From Anaerolineaceae bacterium (GTDB taxonomy: Bacteria; Chloroflexota; Anaerolineae; Anaerolineales; Villigracilaceae), in the NCBI GenBank assembly GCA_009772985.1, contig WOUS01000007.1:170434-234433 (forward strand): a DNA stretch of 64,000 bases, written 5' to 3'. Both the position numbers and the translations under genes were made by a program. Positions 30,201 to 39,496 of this stretch are shown piece after piece; the stretch's first letter is position 1; each line of letters starts with the position of its first letter. A model generated the notes under the pieces. That model had not been told where the DNA came from, ran no database searches, and worked only from the letters and a program-made list of their open reading frames with translations.

Positions 30201-33200
30201 AACACCGGCGCGATCACCCACTACGCCGGCGACGAGGGCGGCCCCAGCCACGTCCCGCCCACCTCGCCCATCGAGGACGACGCCGACGTGACCACCCTCA
30301 CCTCCATGACCAAGACGCTGGTCGGCACCGAGATCAATAACGCGGTCAACTCCAGCACGCAGGTCGTGATTGGCGAACTGGTGACGTATCAACTGGTTAT
30401 CACCATTCCGGAAGGCGTCACTCCCGCCGCGCAAGTGGTGGACACGCTCGACGCCGGGCTGGCGTTCGTGGACCTCGATCCTGCCAGCCCGCCCGTGCTT
30501 TCCCCTGCCCTGGGCATCACCGGCAGCGCCACGCCGGTCATTACCAACACCGGCCACACGGTCACATTCAGCCTCGGCAATGTCACCAATACCGACACCG
30601 ACAACACCACGCCCGAAACCATCACCATCACCTACCGCGCCGTCGTCCTCAACGTGGCCGGCAACCAGACCAACACCCTGTTGAATAACTCGGCCGTCTA
30701 TTCCTGGACGGGCGGCAGCCAGCCGGCCGTTTCCGCCTCCAATGTGACCGTCATCGAACCGGATCTCAGCATCAACAAGACGATTGCCCCCAACACCGGC
30801 GACGCCGGCGACTCGTTCACCTATACCATCACCCTCTCCGGCCCGACCGTTACCGATGCATTCGATGTGACCCTGGGCGAAACCTTCCCGGCCCTGATGG
30901 AAAACCTGCTGCTGACGGGCGTTACCGACAGCGCCTCGGCGGTCACCACGGCCAACTTCAACCTGGCCGGCAATGTCCTGACCACCGTCACCCCGTGGGA
31001 CATGCTCATCAGCGCCACGCCGCGCACCATCACCCTGACCTTCACCGGCACGGTCTCGTACCTGGCCAACCCGCAGCAGACGATTGACAACGTCGCCACC
31101 GTCCGCTGGACCAGCCTGACGGGCGCGCCGGGCCAGCGCTCGACCCATAATACGGATTCGACCGAGCGCACCGGCGCGGGCGGCGTAAACGACTACGCCA
31201 AATCCAACGCGGCCACATCGGCGCGCTTCACCGTCAACAGCATCGCCTCCAACAAGTATTTCATTATCACTTCCGAGGCGCACACCTCCGACCTGTCCGT
31301 TCCGCCGAGAGTGGCGATTGGCGAGATCGTCCGTTACCGCCTCGTTGTGCCGATCCCCGAAGGCACCTCGCCCAATTTCCAGATCCGCGACAACCTGCCG
31401 GGCGGCCTGACCTTTATCGGCGACGGCCCGAATCCGGCGAATTACGATAGTTCTGTGCGCATCTCCTTCATAACAAACGGCGTCGGGATCACATCTTCCG
31501 GCTACGGCACGCTGCCCATCGCGGCCGTCCCCGGCGGGTGCGTTGTCGGCGGCAACTCGGCAAATGCAACCTCCCCGGCCCGGCCCCTGACCTGCATCCT
31601 GGGAGATACGAACATCGGCAGCAGCAACAGCACCGCGGCCGACCCGGATGTCTATGCCACCGGCACGGACGTCTTCTTCAAACTCGGCACATTGCTCAAC
31701 AGTGACAGCGACGGCGACCAGGAATTCGTGGTCATCGAGTTCAACGTCCTGGTGGACAACACCTCCGCCGGGAGCAACGACGCCGGCGACAACCGCGACA
31801 ACAACTTTACTGTGTTCATCGGCGGCGCCCAGATCGGCGCCAATTCCACCACGGTACAGGTGCGCGTTTCCGAGCCGTCCATCACCAACCTCGACAAGAC
31901 CGCCGTCCCGGCCAGCGGCGACGCCGGGGATGTCATTGCCTACACCCTGACATTCTCGAACGCCAATGGCGTGAACAACACCACCGCCTTCGACATCCAC
32001 ATCACCGACATAATTCCTGCCGGGATGACGTTCAACGCCGGCAGCATGAACATTGCCAGCGTTGGCAACTGCGCCACCGGCGTGACCGACAACACGGTCG
32101 CGCCCAATGTGGACATCAGCATCGCCACTGTTCCCGCCGGCTGCGCGGTCACGGTCACGTACTCAGCCACACTGAACTCCACCGTCACCGCCGCCGATGT
32201 GCTTGCCAACACCGGCAACATCACCTACACCAGCCTGCCTGGCGCAGGCACACCGGTTGGACCGTCCAACGATACCGGCTCGGTCACTCCCGGCGCCAGC
32301 GGGACCGACACCGGCGAGCGCGACGGCAGCAACGGTGCGCGCGCCTGGAACGATTATCACGACCTCGACACTGCCAGCGTCACCGTGCCGAACGTCATCA
32401 TCACCAAGCAGATCACGGCCACTTCCGCCGCCCACACCAGCGGGTCGGACGTGGCCATCGGCGAAGTCGTGTCCTACGCCATCCTGCTGACCTTCCCCGA
32501 AGGCACCACCCCCGCCGACACGGTCTTTGATGACCTGCCGGCTGGCCTGGCCGTCGTCGCGGGCACGCCGCAGATGATCACTTCTGCCGCCGCCAGCGGC
32601 GGACTGCTCACAGCCGACTTCAACGGTTCGATCGGCGCCCTGAGCATCACCACCGACACCAGCGACGGTGGCAGCGTGCAATACGACTTCACCAACGTGG
32701 TCGCCACCGGCGACAACATCACCACCAACAATACCATCCTGCTCACCTTCGACGCTCGCGTGACGAACATTCTTGCCAACCAGGCCGGGACGGTCATCTC
32801 GAATGCCGCTACCAACCAGGTCAACGCCAACCCCGCCATCACGTCGAACACGGTGACGGTCACTGTTGTTGAGCCGGTCATCACGCTTGGCAAGGCCATC
32901 GTCTCCGTGCCGACCCCGCTCGATGCCGGCGGCGTGGTGCATTATCAGATCACCTACGCCAACGGTACCGGCGCAACCGTCAGCACCGCCATGGACGTCC
33001 ACATCACCGACGCCCTGGCCGCGGCCCTGCTGCTGCCCTCCACCGGCGCGCCTGACCTGGTCATTACCCCCAGCGCAGGCGTCGGCGCGGTCACCAACAA
33101 TTCGACCACGTCCAATATCGACATCACCATCGCCTCCGTTCCGGCTGGCGAGAGCGTGACCGTGGACTTCTATCCCGTCATTCAGGCCAGCGTCACGCCG

Positions 33201-36200
33201 GGCCAACTCATTGATAACGTTGGCAACGCCACCTGGACCAGCCTGAGCGGCGTGGTCGCCGGCGAACGCACCGGCGCAGGCGGCGTGGACGACTACAACG
33301 CCACCAGCCCGACCGTCTCCTTCAACATCCACGACCCGGCCTTCAGCAAGTCGTTCGATTCCTCCTCGGCGGGTCACACCTCCGACCCGGCCCTGACCAT
33401 CGGCGAGGTGGTGACGTTTGCCCTGCACGTCACCCTGCCCGAAGGCAGCACCCCGGCGATCCACATTGCCGACGACCTGCCGGCCGGCCTGCAGTTCGTG
33501 CTTGGCTCGGCCGCGCTGGATACAACCGGCTTCACCGGCACCGTGCATGCCTGGTCCATCACCCCCACCATTCCCCCGGTCGGGAGCGGCGATGATCTGG
33601 CCATTGACATCGGCCCGGTGGACGTAGCCCCCGACAACAACAACACCAACAACTCGTTCACCATCCGTTTCCAGGCGATTGTCCTGAACGAGGCCGGGAA
33701 TACGAGCGGCGGCACGCTCGACAACTCGGCTACCATGACCGTCAGCGGCACGGACTTCGGCCCGTCGCACGCGTTCGCCCCGGTGGTCGAACCCAGCCTC
33801 GCGGTCCAGAAAGTGGTGGACAACCCCAACCCGCGCCTGGGCGACGTGATCACCTACACAACCACCATCCGGCATACCGGCGCGTCCACTGCCGACGCCT
33901 TCGACCTGGTTATGACCGACACCCTGCCGGCCGGACTGATCGCGCCGCACAACCTGACCTTCGCAAACCTTCCCCTCGGCTGCGCCAGCGGCGTGACCAG
34001 CATCATTGCCGGCCAGACGCTGACGTTCAACATCGACTCCCTGCCGATGGGCTGCGTGGTCACGATCACCTACCAGTCGGGCATTGACACGCCCGCCCCG
34101 CCGGTCGGGACAACGCTGACCAACGCCGCGCACCTGACCTGGACCTCGCTTCCCGGCTCCGACCTCAACGAACGCACCGGGTCTGGCGCCAGCCCGAACA
34201 CTTACTTCTCCGATTCCAACGCGCCGGTGGTCTTCGGCAACATTGACATGGTCATCACCAAAGACGACGGCGGCGTATCCACCGCCCCGACCTTCCTGCT
34301 GACGTACACGCTTCATTACGAGAACGCCGGCAACCTCGGCGCCACGGGCGTGGTCATCACCGACGTAGTCCCCGACTACACCACCTTCGATCTCGCCGCC
34401 AGCACCCCCGGCTGGTCTTGCACGGGAGGCGAACCGGCCGGCACGACCTGCACGTTCAACATTGCCAGCGTCCCGGTCGGCGGCAGCGGGAATGTGATCT
34501 TCGGCCTGCGCGTGGACGACTACATCCCGGCGGGCGTGGTCCTGATCCAAAACACGGCCTCCATCACCGACGACCATACGAACGGCCTGGAACCGACCCC
34601 CGCCAATAATACCGATTCAGACAACACGCCGCTTGATGCGGTCCCGGACCTGGCGGTCGTCAAGACCGACGGCATGGACACCGTCTCGCCCGGCACCACC
34701 CTGACCTACACCCTGACCGTCTCCAACCTCGGCTCCCAGGACGCCACCGGCGTGGCCGTCACCGATCACATCCCCGATAACACCACCTTCGTCTCGGCGG
34801 GACTGAACCCCAACGGCCTGGCGGCCTCCTACGACAACCCGACCCGCACGGTCTCCTGGCCGGCCTTTGCCCTCGACTCCGGCGCGCCGCCTGCCAACCA
34901 GGTCACGCTCACCGTCACGGTCCAGGTAAACGACCCGTTCCCGGTCGGCGTCAGCACGATCACGAACTCGGCGCACGTCCAGGACGACGGGGCGAACGGC
35001 CCGGAGATCACCCTGGTGAACAACGATGACGACGACACCGATAACGTGGTCACGATCGAGAACGCCGACATCGCCAAGACGCTGGACGGCACCAATCTCG
35101 GTTTCACTTCCGACCCGCAGGTCGCCATCGGCGAGATCCTCACCTACCAGATCGTCCTGACCATCCCGCCCGGCACGATGCCCGGCATGACGATCACCGA
35201 CGAACTCGACCTCGGCCTGGCCTTCGTGGACTGCCTCAGCATCACCCCCTCGACCGTCGCGCTGACGTGGGAGCACCCGGCCGTGCCGCCGCCTTCGAAC
35301 GACTTCTCCTCCATCTGCGCGTCGCCCACCGTGTCGGCTCTTGGCGCGGCAGGCGACCCGTCCAGCCCCGGCCGGCAGGCGCTCTTCACTTTCCACGACG
35401 TGCATAATGCCGGCATCACCCCGGCCACCCTCACCATCCGCTACCGGGCCGTGGTGCTAGACGTGCTCCAGAACCAGCGCGGCGATACCCTGGCGAACAG
35501 CGTCACCTGGCAATGGACCGGGAACACGCCGCTGTATGACATCGCCCCGGCCGTCACCATCCTGGAACCGACGATGCAGATCACCAAGACGGTCAGCCCC
35601 ACCGTGGCCCTGCCCGGCTCGGTGGTCGTTTACGAGATCCGCATTTCCCACCTCGTCCCGCCAAGCAATACCGATGCCTACGATGTGGAAGTGCGCGACA
35701 CCGTCCCGCACGGCGTCACTTACCTCCCCGGCACGCTGGTCTATGTGAGCGGCGTGGCGCCGACAACGCTCGACGATACGGCCGCCCCGCTCTTGCGCGC
35801 CGTCTGGGATTCCTATCCGCTCGGCGCGCCCGAGACCGTCATCCGGTTCTCTGCCCGGGTCGGGAACCTCCAGCCCGGGGTGGCGATCAACAACACCGCC
35901 TCGGTGGCCTGGACCTCCACGCCGGGCATCCCGGCCAACCCGCCGGGAGCACCTGCCGGGCAGCAGTCCATCTACAACGACTACTCCTATGAACGGCGCT
36001 ACGACCCGCTCTTCCCGGCGGACATCTACGGCGCTTCTGCCGCGGCGGCCTTCACCGTCCCGGCGCTCCCCGCCACCGGCTTCGCCCCGGACCGGGTAAC
36101 TGCCCTGCCCGACCGGCCCGCCGACCAGGCCTACGCCGACCTCGGCAGCCTGTGGCTGGAGATCCCCTCGCTGGGCGTGAAAGTGCCCATCGTCGGCATC

Positions 36201-36602
36201 CCGGTCAAAGCCTCCGGCTGGGACCTGGCCTGGCTCTCCAACCAGGCCGGCTACCTGACCGGCACTGCCTACCCGACCCACTCCGGCAACTCGGTCCTGA
36301 CCGCCCACGTCTACCTGCCGGACGGTTCGCCCGGCCCGTTCGTCAACCTGTCCGGCATGTACTGGGGACAGCAGGTCATCGTCCACATGGACGGGCAGCG
36401 CTATATCTACGAGGTGCGCGAAGCGCGCCGCATCTGGCCGGATGACCTGTCGGTGATGCGCCACGAGGAAAAGCCCTGGCTGACGCTGTTGACCTGCAAG
36501 GAATTCGATACCGCTTCCGGGACCTACCGCTACCGCATCTCGGTGCGCGCGGTGCTGCTCCGTGTCGAACCTGAAAGCGCCTCCTCGGGCGCGAAGAAAT
36601 AA
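27210..36602 (+). CDS. Giant surface protein 2: many DUF11-type repeats with C-terminal sortase domain
   Basis: GGAGGG upstream of ATG 27210; N-terminal hydrophobic segment FLFILVAGLLFTQAG; repeated VAIGE(I/V)V.Y.....PEG..P units; C-terminus LPATGFAPDR, then a sortase domain with TAHVYLPDG and TLLTCKEFDTASGTYRYR. Confidence 0.92.
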   Translation: MSALLTIAPTNRLITRIGRKFLFILVAGLLFTQAGTGYTVRAAPDREPAADPLIIDPPTVTPAGLGDAMIGSTVTFTVTFNNNDPESQTGYGPFIEFELPTIGADGAGAATDDGLTFVSASYLGSPIPSGDLFVTTLDAGGTATHPLVRDTSGAYITVNGTAGNQYVVIRLPFGSFTPEQPPATVSVTVQMSNLADLGAPLTVRARGGYQYGLTPLDDWCCENIVATLSGYTTGSVIPTVMTMSKTYAGPANTSAETATGPNFTRQYTVAVDIANGQTVTSLTITDSLPNNEQYVPTASATPGGYTLVDEPVSGAAQNPPNNDLIVRWASITGGAGASDASTTFSFFIPRDDANGARVIDPATGVAAPSCNQADVSGSWTPVDARDTGQVITIAPAGCEHILTDRSFATQKGVAVVGGGAPAAGSALEYTIEVQVSDFFAFNGIFLTDIVSDGQSFDAGFTPQMTVSGNGFSMAAAGMTNYTVISNKDLTDGPPIPPLGPENPATDGTTTVTFNISNEVAARAASLPAGDARTHAEAGRLLGGCVPLTGSASPDCGVYDNLGTTVTIVFRTVINEDFTDNYPSGDWSVDQGDILGDVETVTGQLLDTLTFSPSGLPLVTDAAAASLTIGTGVLSKDIYAINGTLCPDAVVCPAGGPYRIKPGDDVTYRITYVMPVSDEENLEFTDYLPLPIFYVADPDANDYPAHSNGPAWSFVPTVSAAVPASGVAKFGPSDTFYAYSGIAPTLAANATNNRLTFAYGDYDDPRNQSTTVDLLFTVTVSTEPFADGLYLTNQAHAYEGSTNGGMVTADIIVQVILTEPVLVTKKSVIWTDNLNAAYSPVTPVPPVTFLAPANSPRWAGTINSTNLYSGGASTIDHDISGVDAGDIVSFAIVVENQGSSLNGAFDIDILDTLPANFQMPSAGYNLQIYYGDGTGPIAYTRPDGSPATAGDLFTTGIRLVDPVGVGVCQAHDPTLGNNVILITYDTQVSSAVTPGTLTNTGAITHYAGDEGGPSHVPPTSPIEDDADVTTLTSMTKTLVGTEINNAVNSSTQVVIGELVTYQLVITIPEGVTPAAQVVDTLDAGLAFVDLDPASPPVLSPALGITGSATPVITNTGHTVTFSLGNVTNTDTDNTTPETITITYRAVVLNVAGNQTNTLLNNSAVYSWTGGSQPAVSASNVTVIEPDLSINKTIAPNTGDAGDSFTYTITLSGPTVTDAFDVTLGETFPALMENLLLTGVTDSASAVTTANFNLAGNVLTTVTPWDMLISATPRTITLTFTGTVSYLANPQQTIDNVATVRWTSLTGAPGQRSTHNTDSTERTGAGGVNDYAKSNAATSARFTVNSIASNKYFIITSEAHTSDLSVPPRVAIGEIVRYRLVVPIPEGTSPNFQIRDNLPGGLTFIGDGPNPANYDSSVRISFITNGVGITSSGYGTLPIAAVPGGCVVGGNSANATSPARPLTCILGDTNIGSSNSTAADPDVYATGTDVFFKLGTLLNSDSDGDQEFVVIEFNVLVDNTSAGSNDAGDNRDNNFTVFIGGAQIGANSTTVQVRVSEPSITNLDKTAVPASGDAGDVIAYTLTFSNANGVNNTTAFDIHITDIIPAGMTFNAGSMNIASVGNCATGVTDNTVAPNVDISIATVPAGCAVTVTYSATLNSTVTAADVLANTGNITYTSLPGAGTPVGPSNDTGSVTPGASGTDTGERDGSNGARAWNDYHDLDTASVTVPNVIITKQITATSAAHTSGSDVAIGEVVSYAILLTFPEGTTPADTVFDDLPAGLAVVAGTPQMITSAAASGGLLTADFNGSIGALSITTDTSDGGSVQYDFTNVVATGDNITTNNTILLTFDARVTNILANQAGTVISNAATNQVNANPAITSNTVTVTVVEPVITLGKAIVSVPTPLDAGGVVHYQITYANGTGATVSTAMDVHITDALAAALLLPSTGAPDLVITPSAGVGAVTNNSTTSNIDITIASVPAGESVTVDFYPVIQASVTPGQLIDNVGNATWTSLSGVVAGERTGAGGVDDYNATSPTVSFNIHDPAFSKSFDSSSAGHTSDPALTIGEVVTFALHVTLPEGSTPAIHIADDLPAGLQFVLGSAALDTTGFTGTVHAWSITPTIPPVGSGDDLAIDIGPVDVAPDNNNTNNSFTIRFQAIVLNEAGNTSGGTLDNSATMTVSGTDFGPSHAFAPVVEPSLAVQKVVDNPNPRLGDVITYTTTIRHTGASTADAFDLVMTDTLPAGLIAPHNLTFANLPLGCASGVTSIIAGQTLTFNIDSLPMGCVVTITYQSGIDTPAPPVGTTLTNAAHLTWTSLPGSDLNERTGSGASPNTYFSDSNAPVVFGNIDMVITKDDGGVSTAPTFLLTYTLHYENAGNLGATGVVITDVVPDYTTFDLAASTPGWSCTGGEPAGTTCTFNIASVPVGGSGNVIFGLRVDDYIPAGVVLIQNTASITDDHTNGLEPTPANNTDSDNTPLDAVPDLAVVKTDGMDTVSPGTTLTYTLTVSNLGSQDATGVAVTDHIPDNTTFVSAGLNPNGLAASYDNPTRTVSWPAFALDSGAPPANQVTLTVTVQVNDPFPVGVSTITNSAHVQDDGANGPEITLVNNDDDDTDNVVTIENADIAKTLDGTNLGFTSDPQVAIGEILTYQIVLTIPPGTMPGMTITDELDLGLAFVDCLSITPSTVALTWEHPAVPPPSNDFSSICASPTVSALGAAGDPSSPGRQALFTFHDVHNAGITPATLTIRYRAVVLDVLQNQRGDTLANSVTWQWTGNTPLYDIAPAVTILEPTMQITKTVSPTVALPGSVVVYEIRISHLVPPSNTDAYDVEVRDTVPHGVTYLPGTLVYVSGVAPTTLDDTAAPLLRAVWDSYPLGAPETVIRFSARVGNLQPGVAINNTASVAWTSTPGIPANPPGAPAGQQSIYNDYSYERRYDPLFPADIYGASAAAAFTVPALPATGFAPDRVTALPDRPADQAYADLGSLWLEIPSLGVKVPIVGIPVKASGWDLAWLSNQAGYLTGTAYPTHSGNSVLTAHVYLPDGSPGPFVNLSGMYWGQQVIVHMDGQRYIYEVREARRIWPDDLSVMRHEEKPWLTLLTCKEFDTASGTYRYRISVRAVLLRVEPESASSGAKK

Positions 36603-36621
36603 CCGCTGCGTTCGAACCATC

Positions 36622-36656
36622 CCCTCCCGCCAGCCAACCGGCGGGAGGGTCGTTTT
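36622..36656 (+). terminator. Rho-independent terminator after giant surface protein 2
   Basis: CCCTCCCGCC-agccaacc-GGCGGGAGGG then TCGTTTT. Confidence 0.85.
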
Positions 36657-36715
36657 ATCCCCAAACCAGAATCGCGCCGCAGGCGCACTGTGCTATACTC
36701 GTGACGAGGTGACCG

Positions 36716-38014
36716 ATGTCCGATATTCTACGCGTGACCCCGACGACCCTGCAAGACCCGCGCATGCTGAAACTCAAGGGGATCCTGATGAACACGGTCG
36801 CACAGGAGATGCAAAAACACCCCCTCCCGCAGCAGCAGAACCGGGCGATCGTCCGGCAGTGGCTGGTAGACGCTCTCGACCGCGCCGGCGTGGACAATAT
36901 GCCGGCCGACGTCCGCACGCAGGTGCTGGAAAGCGCCCTGGCCGACCTGATCGGCTACGGCCCCCTCGAACTGCTGCTCTCCGACCCGTACACCAGCGAG
37001 ATCATGGTCAACGGGGCGAAGCAGGTTTTCATCGAGCGCAACGGCGAACTGCTGGAAACGGACGTGGCCTTCCTCGACGATGAGCATGTCCTGCGCATCA
37101 TCAACCGCATCGTCAACCCGCTCGGCCGCCGCGTGGACCCCGACAATCCCACCGCCGACGCCCGCCTGCCGGACGGGTCGCGCGTCAACGTGGCCATCCC
37201 GCCGGTGGCGGTGGACGGGCCGACCATCACCATCCGCAAGTTCCTCGAAACCAAGATGACCCTCGAGGATTTGATGGAACGCGGCGCGCTGACCCCCTAC
37301 ATGGCGAAGTTCCTGGAAGCGTGCGTGAAGGCGCGCCTGAACATCCTCATCACCGGCAACACCAGTTCCGGCAAGACCACCATGCTCAACCTCCTGTCTG
37401 GTTTCATCCCGGACCGCGAGCGCATCGTCACCATCGAGGACGCCGTCGAGTTGAAACTCAAACAGCGCCACGTCGTCCGCCTGGAGACGAAACTCCCCAG
37501 CGTGGACGGCTCCGGCGGCGTGACCGTGCGCGACCTGGTCCGCAACGCCCTGCGGATGCGCCCCGACCGCATCGTGGTGGGGGAGGTGCGCGGCGGCGAA
37601 TCCATGGACATGCTCCAGGCCATGAATACCGGCCACACCGGTTCGCTGACCACCCTGCACGCCAACACCCCGCGCGACGCCACCGCCCGCCTCGAGACGA
37701 TGGCGATGATGGCCGGGCTGGAGATGCCGCTGCTCGCCATCCGCCGCCAGATCGCTGCGGCCATCAACCTGGTCGTCCACCTCACCCGCCTGCAGGACGG
37801 GTCGCGCAAGATGACCCACATCACCGAAGTCTCCGGCATGGAGGGCGACGTCATCACGCTCTCCGACATTTTCAAATTCGAGCAGACCGGCATCTCGCCG
37901 GACGGGAAAGTGCAGGGCCAACTGCGTCCCACCGGCCTCCGTCCGCTTTTTACCCCGCGGCTGGAGGTGGCCGGGTTCAAACTCGGCGGGGAGATTTTTG
38001 GGGTTGGGATTTGA
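36716..38014 (+). CDS. cpaF: CpaF/TadA-type secretion ATPase
   Basis: [76 protein letters not shown]. Confidence 0.93.
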   Translation: MSDILRVTPTTLQDPRMLKLKGILMNTVAQEMQKHPLPQQQNRAIVRQWLVDALDRAGVDNMPADVRTQVLESALADLIGYGPLELLLSDPYTSEIMVNGAKQVFIERNGELLETDVAFLDDEHVLRIINRIVNPLGRRVDPDNPTADARLPDGSRVNVAIPPVAVDGPTITIRKFLETKMTLEDLMERGALTPYMAKFLEACVKARLNILITGNTSSGKTTMLNLLSGFIPDRERIVTIEDAVELKLKQRHVVRLETKLPSVDGSGGVTVRDLVRNALRMRPDRIVVGEVRGGESMDMLQAMNTGHTGSLTTLHANTPRDATARLETMAMMAGLEMPLLAIRRQIAAAINLVVHLTRLQDGSRKMTHITEVSGMEGDVITLSDIFKFEQTGISPDGKVQGQLRPTGLRPLFTPRLEVAGFKLGGEIFGVGI

Positions 38015-38049
38015 TTGCCCGAAAAGCGATTGTTTTCTGGAAACCAAAA

Positions 38050-38090
38050 ACGCCCTCTCCTCGCGGAAAGGGCGTTTACGTTTTACCGAG
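38050..38090 (+). terminator. Hairpin AACGCCCT...AAGGGCGTT then TACGTTTT
   Basis: Inverted repeat downstream of cpaF followed by a T-rich tract. Confidence 0.7.
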
Positions 38091-38119
38091 TAGGCCTTCG
38101 GCGCATCACGTTTTACGTT

Positions 38120-39409
38120 TCATCTCATCATTATTCTGGCGGCCCTTCTCCCAATCTCCACCGCAAAATTCGTCCCCCGGTCCCACGGATAGACCTGGCT
38201 CATCGAAGCGAAATACACGCCCTCCACGGGCGTCTCGATGGCCGGGATATTCTTCGAGTGATTGACCAGCGGCACCGGCTGGGCGTAAGCCGTGCGGAAC
38301 AGCCAGGCTTTGCGCACCCAGTCCCGCTCGAACGCCGGGTTGAACTTCTTCAGCGCGGGCAGGAAGCGCTCCAGCAGTTCCTCCTGGCTCAGGCGGAAGA
38401 ACTCGTGCTCCGGCTCCAGGTAATCGCCCATGTAGACGATGTGGTCGCCGCCGAACTTGTCCGCGCCCACGTAATTCGTGTGCTCCACCAGCGCCAGGAA
38501 CGGATACCCGGCGCTCTTCGGCAGGTTGTACCAGTAGTAGCCTTCCTCCGAAAGTTGGCGCTTGAGCGCCAGCGTCATCACCACCGCGCCCATGGATTTC
38601 ATGCCGCGCAGTCCGTGCAGGTAGTCTTCGGGTAAAGACGGGACGAGCCGACTCATCGCCTCGGGCGAAAGCGTGACGAGCACCTTATCATACGTCTCGA
38701 CCGTTTCACTCTCGATGCTCACCGGACCGGTTGCCTGCTCCCGCCAGATGCGCGTCACTGGCGTCTGGAGCCGGATCTCGACGCCCATCTCCCGCAACCG
38801 GTCCGCGAACCGGTCGGCGAAATTCTGGAAGCCGCCCTCGAACGTGCCGAGCCGCGTCGTGCGTGCTTTGAGCCGCGCCCACATCCAGGCCATGTTGACT
38901 TGCTTGTAGTAGCGCTCGCCGAACTTGCCGATCACCAGCGGCTCCCACATCATCTTATAAACTTTTTCTCCAGCCCATTTGCGTAGCCATTCATCCACGG
39001 TGAATTTTTCGAGAGCGCGCCAGTTATTCGTCAGCCGCAGGAACACGCCTACCAGCCCGAAGCGAATTTTGTTGAGACCGTAGCCTAATCCGGGGAACAG
39101 TAGCGCCTTAACGATGGAGTCGAACGGATAGAATTTCCCGTTGTGGTACATCACCGTCAGCGGGCGCGGGAAGATGACCTTATCCTCCATGCCCAGTTCC
39201 TTGATGAGGCCGAGCATGTGCTTGTCGCTGGCGAACCAGTGGTGGTAGAACTTCTCCACTGACCAGTCCCAGCCGGGTTCCTTGAACCCGCTCGCCAGCC
39301 CGCCAACGTAGTCCGCGGCTTCGTAGATGGTGACTGCATGTCCGGCGCGGCGCAGGTCCCAGGCCGCTGCCATGCCGGAGAATCCGGCTCCGATGATCGC
39401 GATTTTCAT
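38120..39409 (-). CDS. NAD(P)/FAD-dependent oxidoreductase (amine oxidase / protoporphyrinogen oxidase-like)
   Basis: MKIAIIGAGFSGMAAAWDLRRAGHAVTIYEAADYVGGLASGF dinucleotide-binding fold. Confidence 0.88.
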   Translation of the reverse strand: MKIAIIGAGFSGMAAAWDLRRAGHAVTIYEAADYVGGLASGFKEPGWDWSVEKFYHHWFASDKHMLGLIKELGMEDKVIFPRPLTVMYHNGKFYPFDSIVKALLFPGLGYGLNKIRFGLVGVFLRLTNNWRALEKFTVDEWLRKWAGEKVYKMMWEPLVIGKFGERYYKQVNMAWMWARLKARTTRLGTFEGGFQNFADRFADRLREMGVEIRLQTPVTRIWREQATGPVSIESETVETYDKVLVTLSPEAMSRLVPSLPEDYLHGLRGMKSMGAVVMTLALKRQLSEEGYYWYNLPKSAGYPFLALVEHTNYVGADKFGGDHIVYMGDYLEPEHEFFRLSQEELLERFLPALKKFNPAFERDWVRKAWLFRTAYAQPVPLVNHSKNIPAIETPVEGVYFASMSQVYPWDRGTNFAVEIGRRAARIMMR

Positions 39410-39496
39410 GATTTCTCCAATGGGACGCGGATGGCCGCGGACGTGTGCCCCGAAGGGGTAGAACGCGGATATAAATTTTTTCCGCGTTGATCCGCG

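Noticed and set aside
28242-32000. 1252-aa minus-strand ORF (also 32163..34577 minus, 10657..14016 plus, 24023..25639 minus, 43483..44790 minus, 436..2247 plus)
   Set aside because: Antisense to strongly supported genes in high-GC repetitive DNA; low-complexity Gly/Arg/Val/Asp composition with no recognisable family.
36716-38014. cpaF as proof of a Tad pilus here
   Set aside because: No tadB/C, pilin or prepilin peptidase genes nearby in the window.
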